A stretch of DNA of 34,177 bases from assembly GCA_900544845.1 (NCBI GenBank), contig UQWV01000019.1:1-34177 (forward strand), given 5' to 3'. The notes beneath the pieces are model-generated. The model searched no databases. It was not told the origin of the DNA and saw nothing but the letters and a program-made list of their open reading frames with translations. The translations under genes and the position numbers were made by a program. Origin of the DNA: an uncultured Collinsella sp. (GTDB lineage Bacteria; Actinomycetota; Coriobacteriia; Coriobacteriales; Coriobacteriaceae). This document shows positions 23,481 through 31,681 of this stretch, in pieces (position 1 is the first letter of the stretch; each line of letters opens with the position of its first letter).

Positions 23481-25196
23481 CTATTGTGCCGAGCCCGCAA
23501 CGGGCTCAAAATGCTTGCCCTTCACGGCTGCCGCCAAGCGATCTGCCAGATTGCGTACGCGCGGATCCAGACGTGCGGCGCCCGGATTGACAAAGAAGCG
23601 GGCCGTGCAGTCCATGATGCGGCCGGTGATGACCAGGTCGTTATCGCGCAGCGTGGCGCCCGTGGCGGTAATATCCACGATGCGATCGGTCATGCCGACG
23701 ATGGGGCCCAGCTCGATGTTGCCGTGCAGTGAGACGATATCGGCGTTCACGCCGCGCTCGGCATACCAGGCACTCGCGATGCGCGGATACTTGGTGGCCA
23801 CGCGAAGCGACCCGCGGCGGGCATAGTTGCGCTCGGCCTGGCCGGCGCGCCACGCGGGCTCTGCCTCGATAAACGTGCACAGGCCGTAGCCCAGATCGAC
23901 CAGCTGCAGCAAGTTGAGGTCTGCCTCGATGAGCGAGTCCCAGCCACAGATGCCGCAATCGGCACCACCACAGCCCACAAAAGCGGGCGCGTCGCTGGGA
24001 CGCACGATGACAAACTCGATATCGCCGACCGTGCCCTCGCCGGCACGCGTGTCGCGACCGCGCACAATCAGGTGACGGCCGGGGTCGCGCAGCTCAGAGA
24101 CGTCCAGGCCCGCGGCCTCGAGCACGTCGAGCGTGTCGGCCTTAAGCGAGCCCTTGGGCACGGCGATGCGTAGCGGGCCTTCGGCGCCGCGGCCCACGGC
24201 GTGGTCACCATCGGAGGCGGCGTCCTCGGCAGAGGTGCACGCGGCCTCCAGACGCTCGAGCGAAAAGGCGAAGCCCGCCGCCGGCACCTCGATGCCGTCG
24301 CCGAACGCGCCGGTAAAGATAGAGTCGTAGCGACCGCCCGAGCCCACCGGATCGGGCAGGCCACCGGCATAGGCCTTAAAGACCAGGCCCGTGTAGTAAT
24401 CGAAAGAATTCATAATGGAAAAGTCGAAGGACAGCACCTGAGCGTCCTCGGGCGCCAGGCCCTCGACCAGCGCGCGCAGCTCACGCGTGAGCGGCGCGAC
24501 AATACCGGCAGCCGCCAGCAGCGCATCCACGCGATCGAGCACTTCGGCCCCACCATGCAGGCGCGGCAGTTCGCTGACGGCGGCCTTAACGGCATCGGTC
24601 TCGGCGCTTGCCGCCACGCGGGCATCGAGGCCCACAAAGTCGTTGGCGTGCACGCAGCGCAGAGCCTCGGCAGCCAGCTCGCGATCCTCGCACGCCGCGA
24701 GCAGCTCCTTAAACGGGCGCACGCTACCTGCGATAATGCGCGCATCGGGCAGCGCCAACTTGCGAACGGCCTCGGCCACCAGCGAGACGATCTCGACATC
24801 GCCCGCGGTATCGCCCGCGCCGATGAGCTCAAAACCCAGCTGGGTAAATTGACGCGAACCGCCGGCATTGCGCTGGCATTCGCGAACCACCGGCGCCTCA
24901 TAGCGCAGGCGCAGCGGCAAGTCGGCCGCGCGCATGCGGGTCGAGACCAAACGCACGATCGGCAACGTATTGTCGGGACGAACCACCAACAAGCGGCCGT
25001 CATCGTCAAAAAGCTTAAACGGCGTGTCCGCGATACGGCCGCCCTCCTCGAGCGAGCCCTTGTCCTCGAGCAGCGGCGTCTCAACCGGCAGATAATGATG
25101 CTCCCTAAAGCAGCCCTTCACCGTCAGCGCAATCTCCTCGCGCGCCTGAGCCTCCTCGGGCAATATGTCCCGGAATCCCCACGGTGTGGCCGTCAT
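23481..25196 (-). CDS. HisZ-HisG fusion: ATP phosphoribosyltransferase with HisRS-like regulatory domain
   Basis: A 571-residue two-domain protein. Residues 1 to about 320 are HisRS-like without an anticodon domain: TPWGFRDILPEEA, RYEAPVVRECQRNAGGSRQFTQLGFELIG, and FDYYTGLVFKAY with GSGGRYD. This is HisZ. A spacer with EDAASDGDHAVGRGAEG leads at about residue 341 into short-form HisG: LRIAVPKGSLKADTLDVL, GADCGICGWDSLIE, RVATKYPRIASAWYAERGV, ELGPIVGMTDRIVDIT with the PRPP loop ATGATLRDN, ending where short HisG proteins end. In most bacteria with this type of enzyme, HisG and HisZ are separate subunits of a hetero-octamer; here they are one chain with HisZ first. It catalyses and regulates the first step. 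The ATG at 25196 has AGGAGG eight bases upstream. It is the first gene of the operon. Confidence 0.92.
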   Translation of the reverse strand: MTATPWGFRDILPEEAQAREEIALTVKGCFREHHYLPVETPLLEDKGSLEEGGRIADTPFKLFDDDGRLLVVRPDNTLPIVRLVSTRMRAADLPLRLRYEAPVVRECQRNAGGSRQFTQLGFELIGAGDTAGDVEIVSLVAEAVRKLALPDARIIAGSVRPFKELLAACEDRELAAEALRCVHANDFVGLDARVAASAETDAVKAAVSELPRLHGGAEVLDRVDALLAAAGIVAPLTRELRALVEGLAPEDAQVLSFDFSIMNSFDYYTGLVFKAYAGGLPDPVGSGGRYDSIFTGAFGDGIEVPAAGFAFSLERLEAACTSAEDAASDGDHAVGRGAEGPLRIAVPKGSLKADTLDVLEAAGLDVSELRDPGRHLIVRGRDTRAGEGTVGDIEFVIVRPSDAPAFVGCGGADCGICGWDSLIEADLNLLQLVDLGYGLCTFIEAEPAWRAGQAERNYARRGSLRVATKYPRIASAWYAERGVNADIVSLHGNIELGPIVGMTDRIVDITATGATLRDNDLVITGRIMDCTARFFVNPGAARLDPRVRNLADRLAAAVKGKHFEPVAGSAQ

Positions 25197-25236
25197 CTGG
25201 TGAGCCTCCTCATGCTGTGTTGCATACAGAACAAAC

Positions 25237-25258
25237 GACCGGCATAGCTCCGCCGGTC
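25237..25258 (-). promoter_or_regulatory. Hairpin in the his operon leader
   Basis: GACCGGC and GCCGGTC form a 7-bp perfect stem around an 8-base loop, about 40 bases before hisZG. On the minus strand it is followed by GTTTGTTCTG, so it could be an attenuator. On the plus strand it is followed by TTTT, so it could instead be a terminator. No His-rich leader peptide or T-box motif is seen. Confidence 0.4.
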
Positions 25259-25382
25259 TTTTGGGTACTTTAGCATACTAGAGTGCTTGCGGGGAAAATC
25301 CTTGTCCGCAGCTCACACCGTATTCATTTGGAAACATAGGGGCAGACGCTCAGCTAAATCTGACGATTATCTAGGCCAACCA

Positions 25383-25427
25383 GAAACCATATCCCGTTTT
25401 TCGTCTAAAAACTGGGATGCAGTTTCC
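25383..25427. repeat. Palindromic repeat, family E, isolated copy
   Basis: GAAACCATATCCC and GGGATGCAGTTTCC pair imperfectly around an A/T-rich loop, and the right arm continues GCTGAGGACC. The arm, loop position and GC(T/C)GAGGAC tail match unit 4 of the array at 30290-30506. Confidence 0.6.
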
Positions 25428-25522
25428 GCTGAGGACCTTTTCCGAACTGCTTCTGCAGCGGCTGTTTTGGCTCCGGGACCGCGTCAATCGCATATCTTTA
25501 TGGCGCCTTTATCCTACACATG

Positions 25523-25551
25523 TTGTATAACTACCAAATGTGGAATATAAC
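25523..25551 (+). promoter_or_regulatory. Putative promoter of the MMPL operon
   Basis: TTGTAT (25523-25528) and TATAAC (25546-25551) have a 17-base spacer. An imperfect dyad with ACAT...ATGT ends (25518-25541) overlaps the -35 region and could be an operator. Confidence 0.45.
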
Positions 25552-25591
25552 AAAGAGCAAAACATAGGCTGAGCGTTATGGAGGATTGAGG

Positions 25592-27718
25592 TTGAAAGAG
25601 AAGCTATTTCGATGGGTCGTGAAGCACCGCAAACCCATCATCGCGTTCTATGCGGTGGCAGCACTGGTATGCCTGTTCCTGCGCCAGTTTGTAGGCGTTA
25701 ACTACGACATTACGAGCTATCTGCCCGACGAAGCGGCGTCGACCGTCGCTCTGAATACCATGGGTGATGAGTTTGAGGGTGACATTCCCAACTGTCGCGT
25801 TATGGTGCCCAATGTCTCGATCGCTCAGGCGCTCAAATACAAGGACAAAATCAAAAAGGTCGACGGCGTCGAGGAGGTCCTATGGCTTGACGACGCGGCA
25901 GATATCGATCAGCCGCTTGCCACGCAAGACAAAGACACCGTTGAGACCTATTACAAAAAGAACAACGCCCTGTTTACGGTGACGGTTAATTCCGAAAAGG
26001 AGATCGAGGCAACCGACGCTATTCGAGATATCGTGGGCGACGAGGGCGCCATTACGGGCTCGGCCATGTCTAACGCGCTCGCCACCACATCGACCGAGCA
26101 GCAGATCAGCATTATCACGGTCGCTGTCATAGCGATTATCTTCGTGATTCTGGTCATCACGACTACCAGCTGGGCCGAACCCATCCTGGTGCTGCTGGGC
26201 CTGGGCGTCTCGGTGTTTATCAACTGGGGCACCAACCTCATCTTTGGCGAGATTAGCTTTGTCACCAACTCTGCGGGCTCCATTTTGCAGGTTGCCATCG
26301 CGCTGGACTTCTCGGTCTTTTTGCTGCACCGCTTTAACGAGGAGCGTGGCCGCCACGGCAGCGTTGCCGAAGACATGGTGCAGTCGTGCTGCCTGTCCTC
26401 GGTCGCCGTGTTTTCGAGCGGTTGCACGGTCTGCATCGGCTTTATCGCGCTTGCCGCCATGCAGTTTAAGATCGGCCCCGACCTTGGTCTTGCCCTTGCA
26501 AAGGGTATCGCCATCAGCCTGGTATCGGTCTTTACCTTTGTTCCTTCGATGTTCGTTCAGTTCGATGGCTTTGTGCAAAAATCGCAGCACAGGCCCTTTG
26601 TCCCGCCGCTGGGTAAGTTCGCCCGTCTGGTGCTCAAGGTCTGTATCCCCGCTGCCGTCGTGATCCTCGCCGTGGTTTACCCTGCGCGTGTGGCATCGAC
26701 CTCCAGCGATATCACGTACTACTACGGCACTTCGCACATTTTTGGTTCGGATACGCGGCTTGGTCAGGATATGGACAAGGTCAAGGAGGTCTTTGGCAAC
26801 TCCGATACCTACGTTGTGCTCGTTCCCCGTGGAGAGGTGAGCGAGGAGCAGGCACTCTCCAATGAGCTCAAGGCGCTCCCCGAGGTCAAGTCCATCCAGA
26901 GCTATGTTGACGTTGCGAGTCCCTATATCCCCACGGGCATGGCCGAAAAGGACACGCTCGATCTGGTGGAGGGAGAGCACTACAGCCGTTTGGTGCTCAC
27001 GGTTACCGCGCCCTACGAGGGTCCGAGTACATTTAAGCTGGTCAAGAAGATTCGTTGTATCGCGGACAAACATTATCCGGGTAAGGCAATGCTCGCCGGC
27101 GAGGGCGTGAGCACCACCGACCTTAAGGACACCATCACCGTCGATAAGGGCAAGGTCGACCTCATCGCCGTCGTGGCCGTGTTCGCGGTCTTGCTGCTGG
27201 CCACCAAGTCGCTGAGCCTGCCGATCATCTTGGTGCTCGTGATTGAGACCTCGATCTGGATCAACTTTGCTGCACCGCTCTACACCGGTATGCACGAGTT
27301 CTTCCTCGCCTACTTAATTGTGAGCTCCATCCAGCTGGGCGTTGCCGTCGACTACGGCATCCTGATTGCTGACCGCTATCGTGAGGACCGCGTGACCATG
27401 CATAAGCGCGAAGCGCTACTCGAGACCATTGAAGCTTGCACGATTCCTGTTTTGACCTCTGGATCGGTTCTGCTGATCAGTGGCTTCCTGATCCATGCGA
27501 TCTCGAGCCACGGCGTGCTCAAGCAGATCGGCTGGTTCCTGGGCGTCGGCGTGAGCATCTCCCTAGTCGCCGTACTCTTTGCGCTGCCGGGTTTCCTGTA
27601 TGTGCTCGATGGCCTCATCGGCAAGACCACGCTCAAAGCTCATTTTTTGCCCAAGGATGCCCAGGATCCGGTTTCGGATACCACCGAGGCATCGGCTGCG
27701 GACGGCTCCGCTCAGTAA
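25592..27718 (+). CDS. MMPL/RND-family transporter
   Basis: A 708-residue polytopic membrane protein with the duplicated RND build: an N-terminal helix (about 15-33), an external domain, a block of helices (about 170-345), then a second external domain and a second helix block to about 690. The paired signatures are ALDFSVFLLHRFNEERG in the first half and VAVDYGILIADRYREDR in the second, each with the membrane aspartate used for proton coupling. MMPL proteins export lipids or hydrophobic compounds. The start is taken as TTG at 25592, seven bases behind GGAGG; a TTG six bases earlier is too close to the ribosome site. The next gene, 32 bases downstream, encodes a probable secreted partner. Confidence 0.88.
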   Translation: MKEKLFRWVVKHRKPIIAFYAVAALVCLFLRQFVGVNYDITSYLPDEAASTVALNTMGDEFEGDIPNCRVMVPNVSIAQALKYKDKIKKVDGVEEVLWLDDAADIDQPLATQDKDTVETYYKKNNALFTVTVNSEKEIEATDAIRDIVGDEGAITGSAMSNALATTSTEQQISIITVAVIAIIFVILVITTTSWAEPILVLLGLGVSVFINWGTNLIFGEISFVTNSAGSILQVAIALDFSVFLLHRFNEERGRHGSVAEDMVQSCCLSSVAVFSSGCTVCIGFIALAAMQFKIGPDLGLALAKGIAISLVSVFTFVPSMFVQFDGFVQKSQHRPFVPPLGKFARLVLKVCIPAAVVILAVVYPARVASTSSDITYYYGTSHIFGSDTRLGQDMDKVKEVFGNSDTYVVLVPRGEVSEEQALSNELKALPEVKSIQSYVDVASPYIPTGMAEKDTLDLVEGEHYSRLVLTVTAPYEGPSTFKLVKKIRCIADKHYPGKAMLAGEGVSTTDLKDTITVDKGKVDLIAVVAVFAVLLLATKSLSLPIILVLVIETSIWINFAAPLYTGMHEFFLAYLIVSSIQLGVAVDYGILIADRYREDRVTMHKREALLETIEACTIPVLTSGSVLLISGFLIHAISSHGVLKQIGWFLGVGVSISLVAVLFALPGFLYVLDGLIGKTTLKAHFLPKDAQDPVSDTTEASAADGSAQ

Positions 27719-27750
27719 CGTTTTACAAAGCAGTTGGAAGGAATACCGCA

Positions 27751-30180
27751 ATGCATACCCATACCACTGATACCGCTTCGAAAGAGCTCAAAGCCCAACG
27801 CGATCTTGTACGTCGTCCCCATAAGCGCATCGCTGCGCTCGCTCTTGCCGCCGGTCTGACCGTGGCCCTTACCGTTCCCGGTGCCGTTGTGTTCGCCGAC
27901 GGCGTAGGGTCGACGAGCGCTGCCTCGGCTACGAGTGAACAGATGGCGACGGACTCCGATAACAGCACGCCGGGATATAAGAAAAACCAGGTCGTATACG
28001 TCAAAACCGATGCCGACGGCAATCGCACGGGTGTTTACGTGGTCAATAGCTTCGAGGCCAATAAGGGCGTCAAGATCGACGATGCCGGCACCTATAACAA
28101 AGTGACCAACCTATCGACGACTCAAAAACTAACGGACGACAGCGGGTCGGTTGCCGTTACGGGCCAGGGAGTGCAGGACTTTGTCTACCAGGGCGATCTG
28201 GACAAGAACACTCAGATGCCGTGGAACGTCACCGTGGCATACCAGCTCGATGGCCGCGATATCGACGCCAAGGATTTGGCGGGCAAGAGCGGCAAGCTCA
28301 CCATGAAGCTCAAGGTCGAAAAGAATGACGACTATACCGGTGGCGATTATGCCGATAACTACCTGGTTCAGATTACCGGTCAGCTTAAGGATGCCGAGGC
28401 ACACGATATTGAGGCTGAGGGCGCCACGGTTGCTGCCAACGGCTCCAACACGCAGCTTACCTACATGGTGATTCCCGGCAGCACCGGAGACTACACCATT
28501 ACGACCGATGTTGAGGATTTTGAGTTTGATGGCTGGCAGATTGTCGGCGTGCCGCTGAATCTTGCCATCGATGTGGACTCGAGCAGCATGGATACGAGCC
28601 AGCTCGTGGAGCTCTCCAACGGTATTGCTACGGCCAATAGCGGTGCTGGCCAGGTTGCCGACGGTGTCAAGACGCTCGCGGCCTCGCTTGCCACGGCCAA
28701 TACCGGTGCCGGCACGCTGTCCAGTGGCGCCGCTGCGCTCGCGGCGGGTACGAGTCAGCTCAACGCGCAGGTCCCCACGCTGGTCGAAGGCGTGAGCAAC
28801 CTTAATGCCGGTGCCGAGGGGGTTAATGCCGGTGCCGTGCAGCTTAAGGGCGGTGCGTCCGATCTTTCGGCGGGCCTTTCCAAGCTGCAGGGGAGCGCAC
28901 AGCAGATCTCGGGCGGCATAAGTGGAATTGCCGCTGGGTCCGATACGTACGTCGACGCGCTGACGCTGGGCAAGCAGGCTCAGGAGGCAAACCTTGCCAA
29001 GGCGCAGGCTGCGGCCAAGGCGGCCCAGGACGCCGTGACCGCTACGTCGGGCAACGCCTACAGCGCGCTGTACGGGCCGCAGGGTCTTACGGCGGCGCTC
29101 AGCGGCGAGGGGCAGTACCTTGCCGGTGCACAGCAGGCGCTCGGCGGGGCAAAGCAGGCCGCAAGCGCCATGGGCAACGATGCGGCAAAGGCTAACGCCG
29201 AGAGCGCAAAGGCTGGCGCCGAGAGCACCGTTGCATCTATTGCCGCTGCCAAGGCGGCGGTCGCCGATGCTCAGGACGCGCTGGATAACGCGGCCGATCT
29301 CGACTCCGCCAAGGCTGCGGCAGCCAAGCTAAGCGAGGCTACGGCACAGCTGGATGCCGCCACCGCAAGTGCCGGCAGTGCTGCTACCAGCGCGGGTGCC
29401 GCCGCCACGGCGGCATCGAGCGCCGATGCGACGGGTCTTACCGCGCTTCTCGATTCTGCATCCAATGCCGTTGCGGGCGCGCAGGGTCTTAACACGCAGG
29501 TGTCGCAGGGCCTTAAGGGTGCCGAGTCCATGTTTGGCACGCTTACCGATCAGGTTACGACTTTGGCCCAGGCGGCCGGCGCCCAGGGCGGCGCCCAGGG
29601 TGCCGTCACCGCGCTCGATAGCGCCATTCAGGGCTACACCACTGTCCAGGATGGCCAACAGCTGAGCCTGGCCGGAGCCATCGCCTATATGAACAGCGCG
29701 ATCAACCCGGCAAACCCCACGGCCGTGAACCCCGGTCTTGTCGCCGGTGTTGGCTCTGCAGCAACGGGCGCGGGTCAGCTGAGCGATGGCGCCGCGGCTC
29801 TTGCCGCGGGCACCGACCAGCTTGCTGCGGGCACACAGCAGCTCAACGGTGCCACGCCCGCGCTTGCCAACGGCGCATCACAGCTCAACAACGGTGCGGC
29901 GCAGCTCAAGACAGGTGCTGCTAGCCTTGCTAGCGGCATGAATCTTCTCTCCTCGGGTGCAGGTACGCTTGCCAGCGGCGCATCCGAGCTCGGCAACGGC
30001 ATGCAGGAGCTTACCGACCGAACGAGCAATCTCGATACTCAGGTCATCGACACCGTTAAGGACAAGATCGAGGAAATGCTCAACCCCGGCTTTACGCCGA
30101 CGGACTTTGTCAACGGCGAGCAGGGCGGACATATAAATCGCGTGCAGTTTATCTATATGACGGGCGCGATCAGCAAGTAG
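27751..30180 (+). CDS. Secreted Ala/Gly-rich heptad-repeat protein (YhgE/Pip-like), MMPL partner
   Basis: An 809-residue protein. A basic N-terminus and hydrophobic segment (about 28-50, IAALALAAGLTVALTVPGAVVFA) form a signal peptide or anchor. A beta-rich domain follows to about 285. Two runs of the heptad pattern with Leu and Gly (for example AGVQLKGGASDLSAGLSKL-type units and AQLNNGAAQLKTGAASLASG) lie near 300-390 and 675-765. Between them is a long Ala/Lys/Gln helical stretch, probably coiled coil. This repeat type is known from YhgE/Pip proteins, which usually have C-terminal membrane helices; none is seen here, and the chain ends INRVQFIYMTGAISK. The frame opens far inside the MMPL gene, but the ATG at 27751 with GGAAGGAA upstream is the clear start. 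It probably works outside the membrane with the exporter. Confidence 0.82.
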   Translation: MHTHTTDTASKELKAQRDLVRRPHKRIAALALAAGLTVALTVPGAVVFADGVGSTSAASATSEQMATDSDNSTPGYKKNQVVYVKTDADGNRTGVYVVNSFEANKGVKIDDAGTYNKVTNLSTTQKLTDDSGSVAVTGQGVQDFVYQGDLDKNTQMPWNVTVAYQLDGRDIDAKDLAGKSGKLTMKLKVEKNDDYTGGDYADNYLVQITGQLKDAEAHDIEAEGATVAANGSNTQLTYMVIPGSTGDYTITTDVEDFEFDGWQIVGVPLNLAIDVDSSSMDTSQLVELSNGIATANSGAGQVADGVKTLAASLATANTGAGTLSSGAAALAAGTSQLNAQVPTLVEGVSNLNAGAEGVNAGAVQLKGGASDLSAGLSKLQGSAQQISGGISGIAAGSDTYVDALTLGKQAQEANLAKAQAAAKAAQDAVTATSGNAYSALYGPQGLTAALSGEGQYLAGAQQALGGAKQAASAMGNDAAKANAESAKAGAESTVASIAAAKAAVADAQDALDNAADLDSAKAAAAKLSEATAQLDAATASAGSAATSAGAAATAASSADATGLTALLDSASNAVAGAQGLNTQVSQGLKGAESMFGTLTDQVTTLAQAAGAQGGAQGAVTALDSAIQGYTTVQDGQQLSLAGAIAYMNSAINPANPTAVNPGLVAGVGSAATGAGQLSDGAAALAAGTDQLAAGTQQLNGATPALANGASQLNNGAAQLKTGAASLASGMNLLSSGAGTLASGASELGNGMQELTDRTSNLDTQVIDTVKDKIEEMLNPGFTPTDFVNGEQGGHINRVQFIYMTGAISK

Positions 30181-30228
30181 GCAGCCGCGCCCTTGTGGCG
30201 ATTGGCATCGATAGCAAGTTATGAGGGG

Positions 30229-30263
30229 AGGGGCCGTCGGGCATTGTCTCGGCAGCCCCTCTT
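30229..30263 (+). terminator. Terminator of the MMPL operon
   Basis: AGGGGC (30229-30234) and GCCCCT (30255-30260) begin a longer imperfect stem (CG-TCGG / CTCGG-C inside), followed by CTTT. Confidence 0.65.
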
Positions 30264-30289
30264 TGCTGTCAGCGGCCACTTCGCGTCTT

Positions 30290-30506
30290 TGCAGAAGCTG
30301 TACCGCAAGATTTGTGTTTGGAAGGAGACGCGCTTTCTGCAAGGGGCGGAGCGCGGAAAGCATGTCCCGGATTTGATGCTCGGAACGGGATGAGCTTTCC
30401 GGATCGGACCCCAAGCGGAAAGCGCGTCCCGTTTCGGGGCTTCAGAATGGGACGCATCCGGAAACCGCATCCCACTCTGAGCCGAAATTCCGGGATGAGA
30501 TTTCCG
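30290..30506. repeat. Tandem array of four palindromic units (family E)
   Basis: Unit 1 lies at about 30291-30340 (GCAGAAGC ... GCTTTCTGC). Unit 2 is at 30354-30401 (CGGAAAGCATGTCCCG ... CGGGATGAGCTTTCCG), unit 3 at 30415-30461 (GCGGAAAGCGCGTCCC ... GGGACGCATCCGG) and unit 4 at 30459-30506 (CGGAAACCGCATCCC ... GGGATGAGATTTCCG). Each is about 48 bases with conserved arms and a variable centre. A related single unit is at 25383-25427. Confidence 0.75.
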
Positions 30507-30535
30507 CCGAGGACACCCTGCGCCGACGGCAACGC

Positions 30536-30568
30536 AAAAAGGGCGCCCGCGCAATTGCGGACGCCCTT
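30536..30568 (-). terminator. Terminator of the SIS-domain gene
   Basis: On the minus strand GGGCGTCCGC pairs with GCGGGCGCCC and is followed by TTTTT. It lies about 50 bases beyond the stop codon. Confidence 0.85.
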
Positions 30569-30619
30569 GTGCAGGGTCGAGATATCAACCAGCCAAGATA
30601 TCGGACCCGTGACCAGCTC

Positions 30620-31681
30620 TTAGTAGTCGAACTGGTGGTAGTAGCGGCGGTACTTGAGGTTGTGCTTGGTGACCAGCTCGTAGTTGCGCGCGAGGCGGTC
30701 GGTGGTCAGCACGGACAGGATCCAGGGGGACACGATGACGCGGAAGTCGTCGTCCAGGCCCGGGATCGCGTACTCGGCGGTGTCGATGATGACGTAGTCC
30801 TCGTCGCCGGTCACGCCGCTGGTGAGGAAGGCGCGGACGCGCTCGTCGAGGGCGCGGCACTCGTCCTCTCCCATGAACAGGAACACCGGGACGCCGGGCT
30901 CGAGCAGCTCGAGCGTGCCGTGGAAGAAGTCGTGCGAGGTGATGTGGCGGATGCGCTTCCACTGCATCTCCTCGAGCAGGCACATGGAGTACAGGATGGT
31001 CTCGCCCCACAGCGCGCCCGAGCCGATGAACATGGTGTAGTCGGCCAGCGCGTACTTCCTGGCGAGCTCCTCGGCGCGCGGCTCGAAGCGCTTGCGGATG
31101 TCGAGCATGTCCTTCCAGACGTCCTTCGTCTGCTCGATGAACAGGTCGAACTTGGGGAAGCAGCCGCGGCGGTTGAGCAGGCGCAGGCCGAAGCAGTCGG
31201 CGAGGTAGTAGCCCTTCTCGCAGCCGCCGGCGCCGTGGTCGGAGGCCATCATGACGCAGTTCTCGGCGCCCACGGCCTGCCCGATCTTGCCCTCGGGGTT
31301 GGTCATGGCGAAGACGCGCACGCCCATCTCCCTCATCTTGCCGACGGCCTCGAGCACCTCGGGGGTGGTGCCGGACTCGGAGGCGGTCAGCACGACGGAC
31401 CTGTCGGTCATGCGCTTGTGGCCCATGACGTTCCACTCGGCGGCGTGGATCAGGTAGACCTCGAGGTCGCGGTCGCCGAACTTGTTCATGAGGTACTCGA
31501 GCTGCATGAACTCGTCCCAGGTGCCGCCGACGCCCATCAGGAAGACGGCGTCGTAGCCCTCCTCGTGCACGCGGTCGGCCAGGGCGGTCATCTTCTTGCC
31601 GGCCTCGTAGACGTTCCTGCCGTCCTCGAGGTAGCCCTCCTGGTCGAAGTGCATGATCTCGATCTTCTCGGTCTCCTTCAT
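30620..31681 (-). CDS. SIS-domain sugar-phosphate protein (FrlB-like deglycase/isomerase type)
   Basis: A 353-residue protein with two SIS (sugar isomerase) modules. The first has FLMGVGGTWDEFMQLEYLMNKF and the serine-rich phosphate loop LTASESGTTPEVLEAV; the second has FIGSGALWGETILYSMCLLEEM and a conserved SHDFFHGTLELLE segment. The length and the HDFFHGTLE motif fit fructosamine-6-phosphate deglycases such as FrlB, but another amino-sugar phosphate is possible. The ATG at 31681 has AAAGGAG upstream. Codon use is striking: third positions are almost all G or C, much more than in its neighbours, which suggests recent transfer from a higher-GC relative. Two GntR/UTRA regulators lie just upstream on the same strand. 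Confidence 0.8.
   Translation of the reverse strand: MKETEKIEIMHFDQEGYLEDGRNVYEAGKKMTALADRVHEEGYDAVFLMGVGGTWDEFMQLEYLMNKFGDRDLEVYLIHAAEWNVMGHKRMTDRSVVLTASESGTTPEVLEAVGKMREMGVRVFAMTNPEGKIGQAVGAENCVMMASDHGAGGCEKGYYLADCFGLRLLNRRGCFPKFDLFIEQTKDVWKDMLDIRKRFEPRAEELARKYALADYTMFIGSGALWGETILYSMCLLEEMQWKRIRHITSHDFFHGTLELLEPGVPVFLFMGEDECRALDERVRAFLTSGVTGDEDYVIIDTAEYAIPGLDDDFRVIVSPWILSVLTTDRLARNYELVTKHNLKYRRYYHQFDY

Larger units (their letters stand above)
25197..25591. other. Divergent intergenic region: his leader and MMPL promoter
   Basis: No gene is supported. Left part: minus-strand leader of the his operon with one strong hairpin (25237-25258). Middle: a palindromic repeat (25383-25427) related to the array at 30.3-30.5 kb. 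Right: promoter of the MMPL gene (25523-25551). A short open frame on the plus strand (25287-25550) looks fortuitous. Confidence 0.65.
30181..30619. other. Intergenic region with terminators and a palindrome array
   Basis: No gene is supported. In order: terminator of the heptad-repeat gene (30229-30263), four tandem palindromic units (30290-30506), and the minus-strand terminator of the SIS gene (30536-30568). Confidence 0.8.

Noticed and set aside
24201..25247. Plus-strand open frame opposite the HisZ half of the fusion
   Set aside because: Arg/Gln/His-rich composition typical of antisense in high-GC DNA.
25197..25330. Possible his leader peptide or T-box in the hisZG leader
   Set aside because: No run of His codons, no specifier hairpin and no T-box consensus could be found, only a single hairpin.
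25287..25550. Small 87-codon open frame before the MMPL gene
   Set aside because: It crosses the family E palindrome and the promoter region, has no clear ribosome site and no recognisable features.
25880..27295. Minus-strand open frame opposite the MMPL gene
   Set aside because: It is antisense to a clear transporter and its composition is unlike real proteins.
27436..27750. N-terminal extension of the heptad-repeat protein into the MMPL gene
   Set aside because: The signal peptide and ribosome site fix the start at 27751; the extension overlaps MMPL coding sequence.
30290..30506. CRISPR array
   Set aside because: The units are palindromic hairpins with variable centres and diverged arms, without identical direct repeats, and there are no cas genes.
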